From an uncultured Francisella sp. (lineage in GTDB: Bacteria; Pseudomonadota; Gammaproteobacteria; Burkholderiales; Neisseriaceae): a stretch of DNA of 64,000 bases. The stretch covers positions 62,001-126,000 of the forward strand of contig CALTZA010000003.1 in assembly GCA_943913655.1 (NCBI GenBank), in the 5' to 3' direction. The notes under the pieces are model-generated. The model had not been told where the DNA came from. It made no database searches and saw only the letters and a program-made list of their open reading frames with translations. Of the stretch, positions 17,766 to 27,353 are shown in pieces; the stretch's first letter is position 1, and each line of letters starts with the position of its first letter. The translations under genes were made by a program, and so were the position numbers.

Positions 17766-20700
17766 CTAGTTAAGCCATTCTAGCTGAACATTTTCCTGAC
17801 TTAATAAATTCTGGAGATCGCGTATGAGTTGCTCATCCAGCGTTATTTTCCAACTAGAGTGCATGCAAGCTTGCACTTGGCAATCATTAAAAACAAATTT
17901 CAAGGCCAAACCATGTTTATTGCGAAACTTCTTTAATAATTCATACAATTTCAAGAGGGAAGTATCACGATGTATAGTTAAACACAAGCAACGAGCAAAC
18001 TGACTTTGTAATTCAGATACGCTCATTAGTTGTTTAACCACGATCAATAAATCCTGGGTTTGTCCATACGCATCTTTTTTTACCCTACATTGACAAAATA
18101 TCGTCATATCTTCATGAAGATAATTCGCATATTGTTCAATCTGGGTTTCGTTTAAACGAATGTCTTTTCGTTGTTCACCATCGTCCAATTCCAAAAGCCA
18201 AATGCGTTTGCCTGACTTACTAACTAGATTTTTAATCTTATTAATAAAACCACCAATCCACACATCTTCACCCAAATGTAACTCTGCTAAAGTTTGCCCG
18301 TACGGTAAATGGTTGATATAGTCACGATATGGTTTAAAAGGATGATCCGAAATATAAAAACCAATGGCTTCTTTTTCTTTACTTAATTGTTTTGCAAAAT
18401 TCCAGGTTTCCACTGCCACTGGTTGAATAATTTCTTGTATCCCGTCATTTAAGTCAAATAAACTACTTTGAAAATCATTGACTCTGCCCTGCTCAGCATA
18501 ATTCATAGCCAAATTAATATGGTTGAACAAATAAGCACGATTGGACTCTAGTTCATCAAAAGCTCCTGCCTTAACAAGTGATTCTATCATCCGTTTATTA
18601 TTTAATTTTTTATTCAGTCGTCGGCAAAAATCAAATAAATTTCTAAAAGGACCACGAGACTCTCGCTCTGCCACAATAGACTCAATTGCTTGTTTCCCCG
18701 CCCCTTTAATAGCGCCTAAAGCATATCGTATACTCTTTTCTCCCTCTGGCATAAAACAATAATAGGACCGATTGATATTAGGTGGTAAGAGTTGCAGCCG
18801 ATTTTTCTTAATATCCGCTGCCAAACATTCCAACTGATCGGTATCACCTAATTCACTTGACATACTCACACACATAAATTCAACAAGATAGTGTGCTTTT
18901 AACCATGCAGTTTGATAGGCAAGCAAGGCATAAGCAGCAGCATGAGATTTATTAAAACCATATCCTGCAAATTTGGCCATATAATCAAATATCTCGCTGG
19001 CTTTTGCTCGATCAATACCTTTTTTTTCTGCTCCTAGAAGAAATGTAGAACGCTGTTCTTCCATTTCTGCCACTTTCTTTTTACCCATGGCACGACGCAA
19101 AATATCAGCTTGTCCTAATGTATAACCTGCACAGGCCTGTGCAGCTTGCATGACTTGTTCTTGATATACCATTACCCCATAGGTTGGCTCAATAATTTTC
19201 TCAAGAGAAGGATGTAAATACTTAAATGCTTCACCATGCATGCGACGGATAAAATCAGGGATCAAATCCATCGGCCCCGGACGATATAAGGCCACAAAAG
19301 CAATGATTTCTTCAAATTTCGAAGGCTGTGCTTGCAATAACATACGTTTCATGCCAAGTGATTCAAATTGAAATACAGAGGTGGTGTTGGCATCTTGGAA
19401 AATATTAAAAGTTGAGGGATCATCTAAAGGAATAGTGCCGATATCGATTTTTTCTCCACGATGTTGGGCAATTAAATCTTGCGCCATTTTAAGAATGGTG
19501 AGATTACGTAAACCCAAGAAATCGAATTTAACCAAACCTACTGCTTCAACATCATCTTTATCATACATAGAAACAGTCACTGCTTCAGAACCTTCTGCCT
19601 TATAAATCGGGCAAAAATCAGAAAGCTTACCCGGAGCCATTAATACTCCACCAGCATGCATGCCTGTATTGCGCACCAGATCTTCTAACTTTAATGATAA
19701 TCTAATGAGTTCCTCCGCTTCTTCTTCCCTTACGATACGTTCAATATCAGGTTCAAGAGTCATGGCACGCTGCAGACTAACTGGGCGGTTGGTTTCAACT
19801 GGAATCAATTTTGATAAGCGATCACATAGACTAAAAGATAGGCCCAATACCCGACCCACATCACGAATCACTGCTTTGGAGGACATAGTACCAAAAGTCA
19901 CAATCTGACTCACAGCTTCCTCCCCATATTTGCTGCGCACATAATCAATCACCCGATAACGATTTTCTTGGCAGAAATCAACATCAAAATCAGGCATCGA
20001 TATTCGCTCAGGATTTAAAAAACGCTCAAAGAGAAGCGCATACTCAATAGGGTTTAATTCAGTAATATTCAAACTATAAGCCACAAGTGAACCAGCACCA
20101 GAACCTCTGCCCGGACCAACTGGACAATCATGATGTTTGGCCCAATTGATGAAATCTGCAACAATTAAAAAATAACAAGCAAATCCCATTTCAATGATGG
20201 TATGTAATTCAAATTGAAGTCTTTTTTCATACAAGGGCCAATGTTGCGCGCGCTGCTCTTCTGCGGGAAATAAATACTTCATGCGCTCAATTAAACCCTG
20301 CTTCGCTAACTTTTCCAGGTATTGCGCATGACTTTCTCCATCTGGAGTTTTAAATACCGGGAAAAAAGTTTTACCTAGTACTAAATTTACTGAGCAACGT
20401 TTGGCAATTTCTTTATTATTTTCTAGAGCACTAGGTATATCTGCAAAGAGACGGTGCATCTGTTTATCATCTACAAAATATTGGCAAGGATGAAAATAAA
20501 GAGGGCGATGCTCATTAGCTAATACTTGTCCTTCAGTGATACAAGTTTTTACTTCATGGGCAATAAAATCTTGCGCTTGCATAAATTGAACAGGATGTGT
20601 TGCAACAACTGGCACAGCGAATTTTTGTGCCAATCGTACACTGGCCTGCAGTACTTGCTCCGCTTTTGTTTGTAAAGTTTCAAAAGCGGCATGATACCAA

Positions 20701-21242
20701 TGGTCTAAACTGAGCGGAACCTTAAAAAAACGCTGTACTTCAAGATAAAAATTATCTTGGAATATAGTAAGACATTGTTCAAGCCAATATTCTGCTATCT
20801 GCCATTTTTGCTCGATCACATAATGACCAATAACACCTTCCTGCGCAGCAGATAAAGCAATCAAATGTCCGGGCTCTAATTCTTGTAACCAAGACCAATC
20901 CAAATGAGGAGGTTCCTTATTTATGCCTCTACGCAAATAAGCGCGACTTAGTAAGCGGCACAGCGATAAATAACCTTTTTCATCTTTAGCTAATAATATA
21001 AGATGATGTAATTTAGCAGATTGTTCTTCCTGAAATAAAGCGTTGACCCCTAAAATGGGCTTAATGCCATTTTCACGACATAGACGATAAAACTTAACCG
21101 CCGCAAACATGTTCATCTGGTCTGTTAAAGCTAGAGCCGTCATTGAGTATTGGCGCGCTTGATCAACCAACTCTTGAAGACGAATGATACTATTACTGAT
21201 TGAGTATTCAGAAGAAATACGTAGTGGTACAAAAGGTGTCAT
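17766..21242 (-). CDS. dnaE: DNA polymerase III alpha subunit
   Basis: 1158 residues, E. coli size. The PHP domain (about 1-270) is followed by the polymerase palm with catalytic aspartates in PDFDVDF (about 415) and GPGRGSGAGSLVAY just before. The Y-family-like fingers region has GGVLMAPG and YQEQVM. A QSSLF motif (about 924) fits the internal beta-clamp-binding site, and an OB domain follows. It is the replicative polymerase. It lies 12 bp downstream of lpxA; lpxB and rnhB, which usually separate them, are missing. Confidence 0.97.
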   Translation of the reverse strand: MTPFVPLRISSEYSISNSIIRLQELVDQARQYSMTALALTDQMNMFAAVKFYRLCRENGIKPILGVNALFQEEQSAKLHHLILLAKDEKGYLSLCRLLSRAYLRRGINKEPPHLDWSWLQELEPGHLIALSAAQEGVIGHYVIEQKWQIAEYWLEQCLTIFQDNFYLEVQRFFKVPLSLDHWYHAAFETLQTKAEQVLQASVRLAQKFAVPVVATHPVQFMQAQDFIAHEVKTCITEGQVLANEHRPLYFHPCQYFVDDKQMHRLFADIPSALENNKEIAKRCSVNLVLGKTFFPVFKTPDGESHAQYLEKLAKQGLIERMKYLFPAEEQRAQHWPLYEKRLQFELHTIIEMGFACYFLIVADFINWAKHHDCPVGPGRGSGAGSLVAYSLNITELNPIEYALLFERFLNPERISMPDFDVDFCQENRYRVIDYVRSKYGEEAVSQIVTFGTMSSKAVIRDVGRVLGLSFSLCDRLSKLIPVETNRPVSLQRAMTLEPDIERIVREEEAEELIRLSLKLEDLVRNTGMHAGGVLMAPGKLSDFCPIYKAEGSEAVTVSMYDKDDVEAVGLVKFDFLGLRNLTILKMAQDLIAQHRGEKIDIGTIPLDDPSTFNIFQDANTTSVFQFESLGMKRMLLQAQPSKFEEIIAFVALYRPGPMDLIPDFIRRMHGEAFKYLHPSLEKIIEPTYGVMVYQEQVMQAAQACAGYTLGQADILRRAMGKKKVAEMEEQRSTFLLGAEKKGIDRAKASEIFDYMAKFAGYGFNKSHAAAYALLAYQTAWLKAHYLVEFMCVSMSSELGDTDQLECLAADIKKNRLQLLPPNINRSYYCFMPEGEKSIRYALGAIKGAGKQAIESIVAERESRGPFRNLFDFCRRLNKKLNNKRMIESLVKAGAFDELESNRAYLFNHINLAMNYAEQGRVNDFQSSLFDLNDGIQEIIQPVAVETWNFAKQLSKEKEAIGFYISDHPFKPYRDYINHLPYGQTLAELHLGEDVWIGGFINKIKNLVSKSGKRIWLLELDDGEQRKDIRLNETQIEQYANYLHEDMTIFCQCRVKKDAYGQTQDLLIVVKQLMSVSELQSQFARCLCLTIHRDTSLLKLYELLKKFRNKHGLALKFVFNDCQVQACMHSSWKITLDEQLIRDLQNLLSQENVQLEWLN

Positions 21243-21254
21243 AAATACTTAAGG

Positions 21255-22034
21255 TTAGCGTACAATACCACACTGCATTGAATCAAAAAACTGCTTAAAT
21301 ACGTAAAGTTCAGGATATTTATTTGCAAGTAAGCAGATTTCCTTCTTTGCTGACATAAATGATCGATTTTGTCGATAAAGTATTTTATAAGCCTCTTTAA
21401 TATGCACAATCTGCTCAGCAGAGAAACCTCGTCTTTTGAGCCCTTCTAAATTAATTCCTGCCGGTTTCATCTTTGTTCCCGCTGCCATCACGTAAGGTGG
21501 AACATCTTTATTAACACGTGTACCAAAAGCTGTCATCGCATGTTCTCCAATCTGACAAAACTGAAGAATCAAAGTATAACCTCCGGTAAGCACCCAGTCT
21601 TTTAATACAACATGGCCTGCCAAAGTAGTATTATTCGCTAAAATGGTATGGCTACCCACCACACAGTCATGCGCAATATGCACATAAGCCATAATCCAGT
21701 TATCATTACCTACCTGTGTTTCGCCAATACCTGTGACAGTGCCAATATTAAATGTGCAATATTCGCGTATGGTATTGCCATCACCAATAACTAGTTTAGT
21801 AGGCTCATTGTGGTATTTTTTATCTTGCGGAATCGCACCTAAAGAAGCAAATTGAAAAATGCGATTATTTTTGCCAATCGTGGTATCGCCTTCAATGACA
21901 ACATGCGACTTAATTTCTGTTCCCTTATCAATGTTTACTTGTGGCCCAATCAGACTATAAGCGCCCACTTTTACATCCGAAGCCAATTCTGCTTTCGATG
22001 AAATAATTGCTGTAGGATGAATTAAGGGAAGCAT
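21255..22034 (-). CDS. lpxA: UDP-N-acetylglucosamine acyltransferase
   Basis: 259 residues. Left-handed beta-helix hexapeptide repeats run from IHPTAIISSKAELASDVKVG onward; the catalytic His is in MAYVHIAHDCVVG (about 122-127), and the C-terminal helical part is GLKRRGFS. LpxA starts lipid A synthesis by adding a 3-hydroxyacyl chain to UDP-GlcNAc in the cytoplasm. The start codon directly follows the fabZ stop. It belongs to the lpxD-fabZ-lpxA-dnaE run. Confidence 0.97.
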   Translation of the reverse strand: MLPLIHPTAIISSKAELASDVKVGAYSLIGPQVNIDKGTEIKSHVVIEGDTTIGKNNRIFQFASLGAIPQDKKYHNEPTKLVIGDGNTIREYCTFNIGTVTGIGETQVGNDNWIMAYVHIAHDCVVGSHTILANNTTLAGHVVLKDWVLTGGYTLILQFCQIGEHAMTAFGTRVNKDVPPYVMAAGTKMKPAGINLEGLKRRGFSAEQIVHIKEAYKILYRQNRSFMSAKKEICLLANKYPELYVFKQFFDSMQCGIVR

Positions 22035-22487
22035 TTAAACCTCAGCCATGTGTTTCTTAATAAATATAATTGTCGCTTCTGCTGCAATTTCATTTTCTAC
22101 CAAGGCGCATACTGCAAATTTTGCCGCTCTTGCTTTTTTTCTAAGCAAGTTAACTTCTAAAAAAAGCGTATCTCCTGGCACCACTGGTTTTTTAAAACGC
22201 GCTTTTTCTATTCCAGCAAACATATATAACTCTTCGGTTGTATTCATATAACCACTTAAATTAGCAAGAATACCTGCTGCTTGTGCAAGTGCTTCTATGA
22301 TTAATACCCCAGGCATTAGAGGGCAATCGGGAAAATGACCTTGAAAATAGGCTTCATTAATACTGACATTTTTTAATGCACGTAAATATTTATGGTTCTC
22401 AAATAAGAGTACTTTATCCACTAATAAAAAGGGATATTGATGCGGAATTAATTTTTGAATTTCCTTAATATCTAATGATCGCTGCAT
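22035..22487 (-). CDS. fabZ: 3-hydroxyacyl-ACP dehydratase FabZ
   Basis: 150 residues from the ATG at 22487 (MQRSLDIKEIQKLIPHQYPFLLVDKV), chosen because GAGAGGAA lies upstream and the length equals E. coli FabZ; an ATG nine codons earlier lacks this. The hot-dog fold active site HFPDCPLMPGVLIIEALAQAAG with catalytic His and Glu is present. FabZ dehydrates 3-hydroxyacyl-ACP and so competes with LpxA/LpxD for the same substrate, the known reason for their clustering. Confidence 0.96.
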   Translation of the reverse strand: MQRSLDIKEIQKLIPHQYPFLLVDKVLLFENHKYLRALKNVSINEAYFQGHFPDCPLMPGVLIIEALAQAAGILANLSGYMNTTEELYMFAGIEKARFKKPVVPGDTLFLEVNLLRKKARAAKFAVCALVENEIAAEATIIFIKKHMAEV

Positions 22488-22523
22488 GTTTTTCCTCTCT
22501 TGTGCTATTTCCATTTTAATGCA

Positions 22524-23555
22524 TTAAGATTTTTGATCTATTCTAGCGGCAAGACGTCTAAGTGTGTTATACATTTTTTTTAAGCGTTTTAAAACAACGG
22601 CATTATGCTGCCACTCTTGATATGTTTGAATGGGGAAATTCCCTGCATAATGGCCTGCTTGTTTAAGTGAATGGCTGACAATCGCATTTCCCGCAATAAT
22701 ACAATCATCAGCCACTTCTAAATGACCAATAAATTTAACTGCCCCAGCGATTTTACAACGCTTACCTATTTTAGTGCTACCTGCTATACCTACCATCCCT
22801 GCAATAGCAGTGTGTTCATCTATTTCACAATTATGAGCAATCTGCACTAAATTATCTATTTTAACTCCCTCATGAATAATGGTGTCACCAATTGCACCGC
22901 GATCGATAGTCACATTGGCTCCAATTTCTACATCATTACTAATGATCACCTTGCCCACTTGTGGAATTTTTTCCCAGGATGTACCATTCCAAGCAAGACC
23001 AAAACCGTCAGATCCTACCACAGTTCCGGAATGAATTTCTACTCGATCTCCCAGCTCCACCCCATGCAGTAAACTAACATTGGGGTGAATCAAGCAATTA
23101 TCGCCCAGCTTTACTCCACTTTCTAGTACTACTCCAGCCATGATACGACTTTTTCTACCAATCACTACTCCTGATTCAACCACCACCTGAGGGCCGATAT
23201 CAACCTCTTGAGCAATTTGTGCCTGAGGTGAAATCACTGCACTAAAATGGTGCTCCCCAGTTGCACAGCTAGTTGGATAAAATAATCGTGCTGCTCGCGC
23301 ATAGTACAAATAAGGATCAGAAGTTAGTATAAAACTTTGATTTGAATAAGATTGATAAGGAAAATCTTGCGGCACAATTAAGGCAGAAGCAGCAGTACAA
23401 TTAAGCAATTGACTTAATCTCGGATCGGACAAGAAAGAAAGATCTCCCGGTCTGGCTAATTGTAAACTAGACAAAGCATTAATCTTTCTATCTTGTCCCT
23501 TTAACGTTCCACCTAAGTGTTTTATTAAATCTGATAATTGCATGCTAACCGCCAT
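22524..23555 (-). CDS. lpxD: UDP-3-O-acylglucosamine N-acyltransferase
   Basis: 343 residues from ATG with GGGAGG six bases upstream. The N-terminal uridine-binding domain (about 1-100) is followed by hexapeptide repeats (about 105-300) with the catalytic His in VQIAHNCEI (about 240) and a C-terminal helix. LpxD adds the second acyl chain in lipid A synthesis. In relatives skp/ompH separates it from bamA; here only 71 bp with an intrinsic terminator lie between. Confidence 0.97.
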   Translation of the reverse strand: MAVSMQLSDLIKHLGGTLKGQDRKINALSSLQLARPGDLSFLSDPRLSQLLNCTAASALIVPQDFPYQSYSNQSFILTSDPYLYYARAARLFYPTSCATGEHHFSAVISPQAQIAQEVDIGPQVVVESGVVIGRKSRIMAGVVLESGVKLGDNCLIHPNVSLLHGVELGDRVEIHSGTVVGSDGFGLAWNGTSWEKIPQVGKVIISNDVEIGANVTIDRGAIGDTIIHEGVKIDNLVQIAHNCEIDEHTAIAGMVGIAGSTKIGKRCKIAGAVKFIGHLEVADDCIIAGNAIVSHSLKQAGHYAGNFPIQTYQEWQHNAVVLKRLKKMYNTLRRLAARIDQKS

Positions 23556-23571
23556 GTTCCCTCCCTAAAGT

Positions 23572-23609
23572 AAAAAAAAGAAAGCCCCAATCCACAGGAG
23601 CTTTCTTTT
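23572..23609 (-). terminator. Intrinsic terminator between bamA and lpxD
   Basis: On the minus strand, GAAAGCTCC pairs with GGGGCTTTC (stem extended by A-U pairs, one G-U pair, 8-nt loop) and runs into eight U residues. Only 16 bp remain before the lpxD start, leaving no room for a promoter, so lpxD may depend on read-through or on a promoter inside bamA. Confidence 0.88.
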
Positions 23610-23626
23610 ATTCCTTCTCCAGTAAG

Positions 23627-25987
23627 CTAAAAGGTGTTACCGATATTAAACTGGAAGCTTTGCTGTCTATCACTTGGCTTCTTCTTGAGTAATTTTGCCC
23701 AACTAAAGCGCAAGGCACCTAAAGGCGAAAACCATACTGCACCAATACCTATACTGGAACGTAGTTCATTTTTGAAACTACTCTTATAGTGCTCAGGATA
23801 TTCAAAATTATCGATTGGACCGCGGGTCTTACCATCCCATAAACTACCAGCATCGGCAAATAAGCTTAAACGAACTGTCTTACTATTTTTGAGTCCAGGC
23901 ATAGGAAAGAAAAGTTCCGCTGTGGTTGTTAAAAGACGCGTTCCACCAATGTAATCAACATCTCCATACCAGTTATTGATTTTTGGTCCTAATGAAGAAG
24001 AGTCAAAGCCACGCACTGAGCCCATACCCCCAGTATGGAAATTATAAAAGAATGGAACATCTTTACTTTTGCCATAGTTATTAATGTATCCGGCTTGTCC
24101 CATCAACATCAAGGTCACATTGTCTGTCACTGGGAAGAACCACCATTGTTGATGGGTAAATTTATAGTATTGATGATCACTAATATGCGGTAACGTTACC
24201 TCTCCTTGCGTATCTAAAATGTAACCACGTGTTGGCCAAAGATAACTATCAACAGTAGAACGGCGCCAAGTAAAGGATAAAGGGAAAATATTACTTGAAC
24301 GACCATGCTTTTGAATATATTGCTTATAGTAAATTGGGCTTCTTTCATAAAGATCAATTCGTCTATGCTCTGCACCCAAATGTACATTAAGATTATCTTT
24401 ATCAGTGACAGGAATAGATACCTTTACTCCGCCAGTAAAAGTTTTTTGCTTATAAGAACTGGTTTCAATATCATTAGGATCGAATTTATTGGCACTAAAA
24501 TCAAAGCCAACACCAACACCGTGTTTGGTCGCATAAGGATTCATAAAATCAAAGTTTAAGGACTTAGTAGTCCCACCTGTAGATAGGCTTAAGGCAACCT
24601 GCTGCCCAGTTCCCCATAAATTATCATGTTTAAAATCGCCAGAAATGACCACTCCATCATCTTGCACGTAGCCCACTTTAAAGTTAAACATACCGGCATT
24701 ACCTTCTTTAACCTTAACTCCTAAATCGATCTGATCATCGCTATTTTCCACCGGTTGTTCTTGTATCTGAGTATCTTCAATATAAGTAAGTCCTCCTAAA
24801 CGATCTTTAGAACGTTGAATACGACTAGAATCATAAGGCGCATTTTCCTGTTGACGAAACTCACGACGAATCACCTCATCTTTAGTCTTAGTATTGCCAA
24901 CAATATTAATATGGCGCACGTATACCTTTTGGTGAGGATTGATGGTCAAAGTAAAATTAATATATCCATCTTCACTACGAGCTGGCTGCACATCAACCTC
25001 AGCCTTGGCATAGCCTTTTTTACCCAATTCTTCTTTAATTTTGGCAACAATGCGATCCAACTGACTTTGGTTATACCATTTAGAACGCTTGATTATCACT
25101 CCATCATTATGATGATCAGCGATTTTCTGCAGTTTTTCTAACGGCACATCCTTGCTATCTCCTGCAACTTGTACCTTACCCCAGAGATATCTTCGCCCTT
25201 CATCTAAAGTAATTCTCAATGTCAATTTTCCCAGTGACTCAGGCTTAACAATCTGCTCAATGCCTTTAAGAGAAAAATCATAAAACCCACGGTCGCGATA
25301 AAATTGGATCAGTGCTTTTTGCGTTTCTTCTGCTTTTTCAGGGCTATAAATATCATCTTTGTTCAGAAAAGAAAGAAGGTTGTGTTTAGATATGGTAAGA
25401 TGATGTCGCAAAGTCCCAGAGGAAAAACTTTTATTTCCCTCAAATTCAATGGCTCTTACTTTAGTAGTGACACCTTCCTCGATCACTAGTTTTAGCGCTA
25501 CACGATTTCGCTCCAAAGGAGTGATTTGCGGAGTAATTTTTGCACTATTTTTACCAAATTTTACATATTCTTGCTGCAGTCCTTGAAGGACCATTTTCAA
25601 GCGAGCTGGATTATATACTTTTGACTCTCCAACTCCTAAGCGGGCAAGATTTTGTTGAATCAATTGATTAGAAATTACTTTACCACCAACAATAGTAATG
25701 CGGTCAACAATTGGGCGCTCTACCACTGTAAGCAGCACCTGGTCATTTTGCGCTTCTACATGTATGTCATCAAAAAAACCGGTCGCATATAAGCTTTTAA
25801 TAATTTGCTCTCCTTCAGTAGAGGTAAATTCTTCACCAACCTTAATCGGCAAATAATCAAATACTGTATCAGGTGTGATACGTTGTAGCCCTTCAACCCG
25901 GATGTCTTTTATCTTAAAATTTGCGGCCAACCCCGGTGCAGATAACATCAAACTTGCCAAACTTACTACCACTAACTTTTTCTTCAT
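23627..25987 (-). CDS. bamA: Outer membrane protein assembly factor BamA
   Basis: 786 residues. The signal peptide MKKKLVVVSLASLMLSAPGLA-A is followed by five POTRA repeats (about 22-420) and a 16-stranded Omp85 barrel (about 425-786) with the lid motif VRGF (GGMGSVRGFDSSS), ending in Phe. BamA inserts beta-barrel proteins into the outer membrane and would fold the autotransporter at 36828-40997. Its start overlaps the rseP stop by four bases (ATGA). A terminator follows the gene. Confidence 0.97.
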   Translation of the reverse strand: MKKKLVVVSLASLMLSAPGLAANFKIKDIRVEGLQRITPDTVFDYLPIKVGEEFTSTEGEQIIKSLYATGFFDDIHVEAQNDQVLLTVVERPIVDRITIVGGKVISNQLIQQNLARLGVGESKVYNPARLKMVLQGLQQEYVKFGKNSAKITPQITPLERNRVALKLVIEEGVTTKVRAIEFEGNKSFSSGTLRHHLTISKHNLLSFLNKDDIYSPEKAEETQKALIQFYRDRGFYDFSLKGIEQIVKPESLGKLTLRITLDEGRRYLWGKVQVAGDSKDVPLEKLQKIADHHNDGVIIKRSKWYNQSQLDRIVAKIKEELGKKGYAKAEVDVQPARSEDGYINFTLTINPHQKVYVRHINIVGNTKTKDEVIRREFRQQENAPYDSSRIQRSKDRLGGLTYIEDTQIQEQPVENSDDQIDLGVKVKEGNAGMFNFKVGYVQDDGVVISGDFKHDNLWGTGQQVALSLSTGGTTKSLNFDFMNPYATKHGVGVGFDFSANKFDPNDIETSSYKQKTFTGGVKVSIPVTDKDNLNVHLGAEHRRIDLYERSPIYYKQYIQKHGRSSNIFPLSFTWRRSTVDSYLWPTRGYILDTQGEVTLPHISDHQYYKFTHQQWWFFPVTDNVTLMLMGQAGYINNYGKSKDVPFFYNFHTGGMGSVRGFDSSSLGPKINNWYGDVDYIGGTRLLTTTAELFFPMPGLKNSKTVRLSLFADAGSLWDGKTRGPIDNFEYPEHYKSSFKNELRSSIGIGAVWFSPLGALRFSWAKLLKKKPSDRQQSFQFNIGNTF

Positions 25988-27339
25988 TTTGCAAAAATCC
26001 TAAAAAAATCGTTAAAAAGCGCAACAAATATCAAAAGCATCAGCATCGCAAAACCAATGCGCAAAGCAAAATCTTCCGCACACAAACTCAAAGGCTTCCC
26101 TTGCACCCACTCAATCAATGACATCAAAGCACCACCCCCATCCAACACTGAAATGGGCAATAAATTTAAAACTCCAATGCTTATACTGATCATTGCCAAA
26201 AAAGATAAATAACTTATCCAACCCAAATCAACTGTTTTTTTCGTCATACTGGCAATAGTGATTGGCCCACTTAAAGTTTTCAATGAACTTTGCCCAATCA
26301 ACATCTTGCCTAGCAGAACCAATGTACGTTTTCCTACATGAAACGTTTTTTTCAAGCCAATTAAAAAAGACTGTGTAAAAGTCGCATGATAAATGGCTCG
26401 GCTCTGTTTGGCAAGCGATGAATCGATTTTATTAGTAATACCAATTCCGGTAATCAAAACGCCGCTTTGTTTTTTTCCAATCAATTCTGGCTTTAAAAAA
26501 GTCTGATAATGTCGCCCCTCTCTCACATAATCTACTGAAATTGGACCTAAAGGCAAGTGTCGTACAATTGTTATAAATTGCTGATAACTATTAATCTTTT
26601 TGTTTGCCAATCCTACAATCCGATCACCAGACCTCAAACCGGCTTTGGCAGCTGGTAACCCTTGTAGTACTTCATTAACTTCTGTGCTAAAACGGTCAGG
26701 TAAAAACCCAAAACTCGTTTCACCACGATAAATCTCACCCACAAGATTAGGATAATTGCTAAGAAGCATCTGACGATCGCGTATCTTGCCCTGGACATCC
26801 TGTACAATAAAATTTAACTGCAAACCATTTAGCCCATCAATACTCAGTTCATTTAAATTTTCAAAATCAGATACTTGTTGTCCATTGACCATTAGTACGT
26901 GATCACCCTCTTGAAAACCAGCTTTGTCTGCAAGGGAGTCAGGAATCACCGTGTGGACGATAGGGGCCACTGTCATCACCCCCTCATGATAAACTACTAC
27001 ACTTAGCAAAAAAATGGCTAATAACAAATTGGCGATCGGTCCTGCCAAATATACCAATATTTTTTTGCAAGGATGTTGCCGATCAAAGGCATGTAATTGC
27101 TCTTGGGCTGATAGCTGGCGATCCTTACGAGCATCTAACATGCGCACATAACCACCTAAAGGAATTACACTAAGACAATAGCGCGTGCCACACCAGCTAC
27201 GGCTGAATAGTACTTTACCAAATCCAATTGAATATTGTTTTACTCGAATGCGAAACATAAGAGCAACAACCAAATGTCCTAACTCATGAAAGGCAACCAG
27301 GATAGTCATAGTGAACAAAAAGTAAATAAAAGTCATCAT
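25984..27339 (-). CDS. rseP: Site-2 protease RseP
   Basis: 451 residues. The zinc-metalloprotease motif HELGH (about 18-22) is in the first membrane helix, with two PDZ domains in the periplasmic part (about 115-310) and the C-terminal LNLLPISVLDGGG with the third metal ligand, between membrane helices. RseP cleaves the anti-sigma factor RseA and clears signal peptides. It is 14 bp from dxr and overlaps bamA, matching the conserved dxr-rseP-bamA order. Confidence 0.97.
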   Translation of the reverse strand: MMTFIYFLFTMTILVAFHELGHLVVALMFRIRVKQYSIGFGKVLFSRSWCGTRYCLSVIPLGGYVRMLDARKDRQLSAQEQLHAFDRQHPCKKILVYLAGPIANLLLAIFLLSVVVYHEGVMTVAPIVHTVIPDSLADKAGFQEGDHVLMVNGQQVSDFENLNELSIDGLNGLQLNFIVQDVQGKIRDRQMLLSNYPNLVGEIYRGETSFGFLPDRFSTEVNEVLQGLPAAKAGLRSGDRIVGLANKKINSYQQFITIVRHLPLGPISVDYVREGRHYQTFLKPELIGKKQSGVLITGIGITNKIDSSLAKQSRAIYHATFTQSFLIGLKKTFHVGKRTLVLLGKMLIGQSSLKTLSGPITIASMTKKTVDLGWISYLSFLAMISISIGVLNLLPISVLDGGGALMSLIEWVQGKPLSLCAEDFALRIGFAMLMLLIFVALFNDFFRIFAK

Positions 27340-27353
27340 CTCAGTGCTTCACT

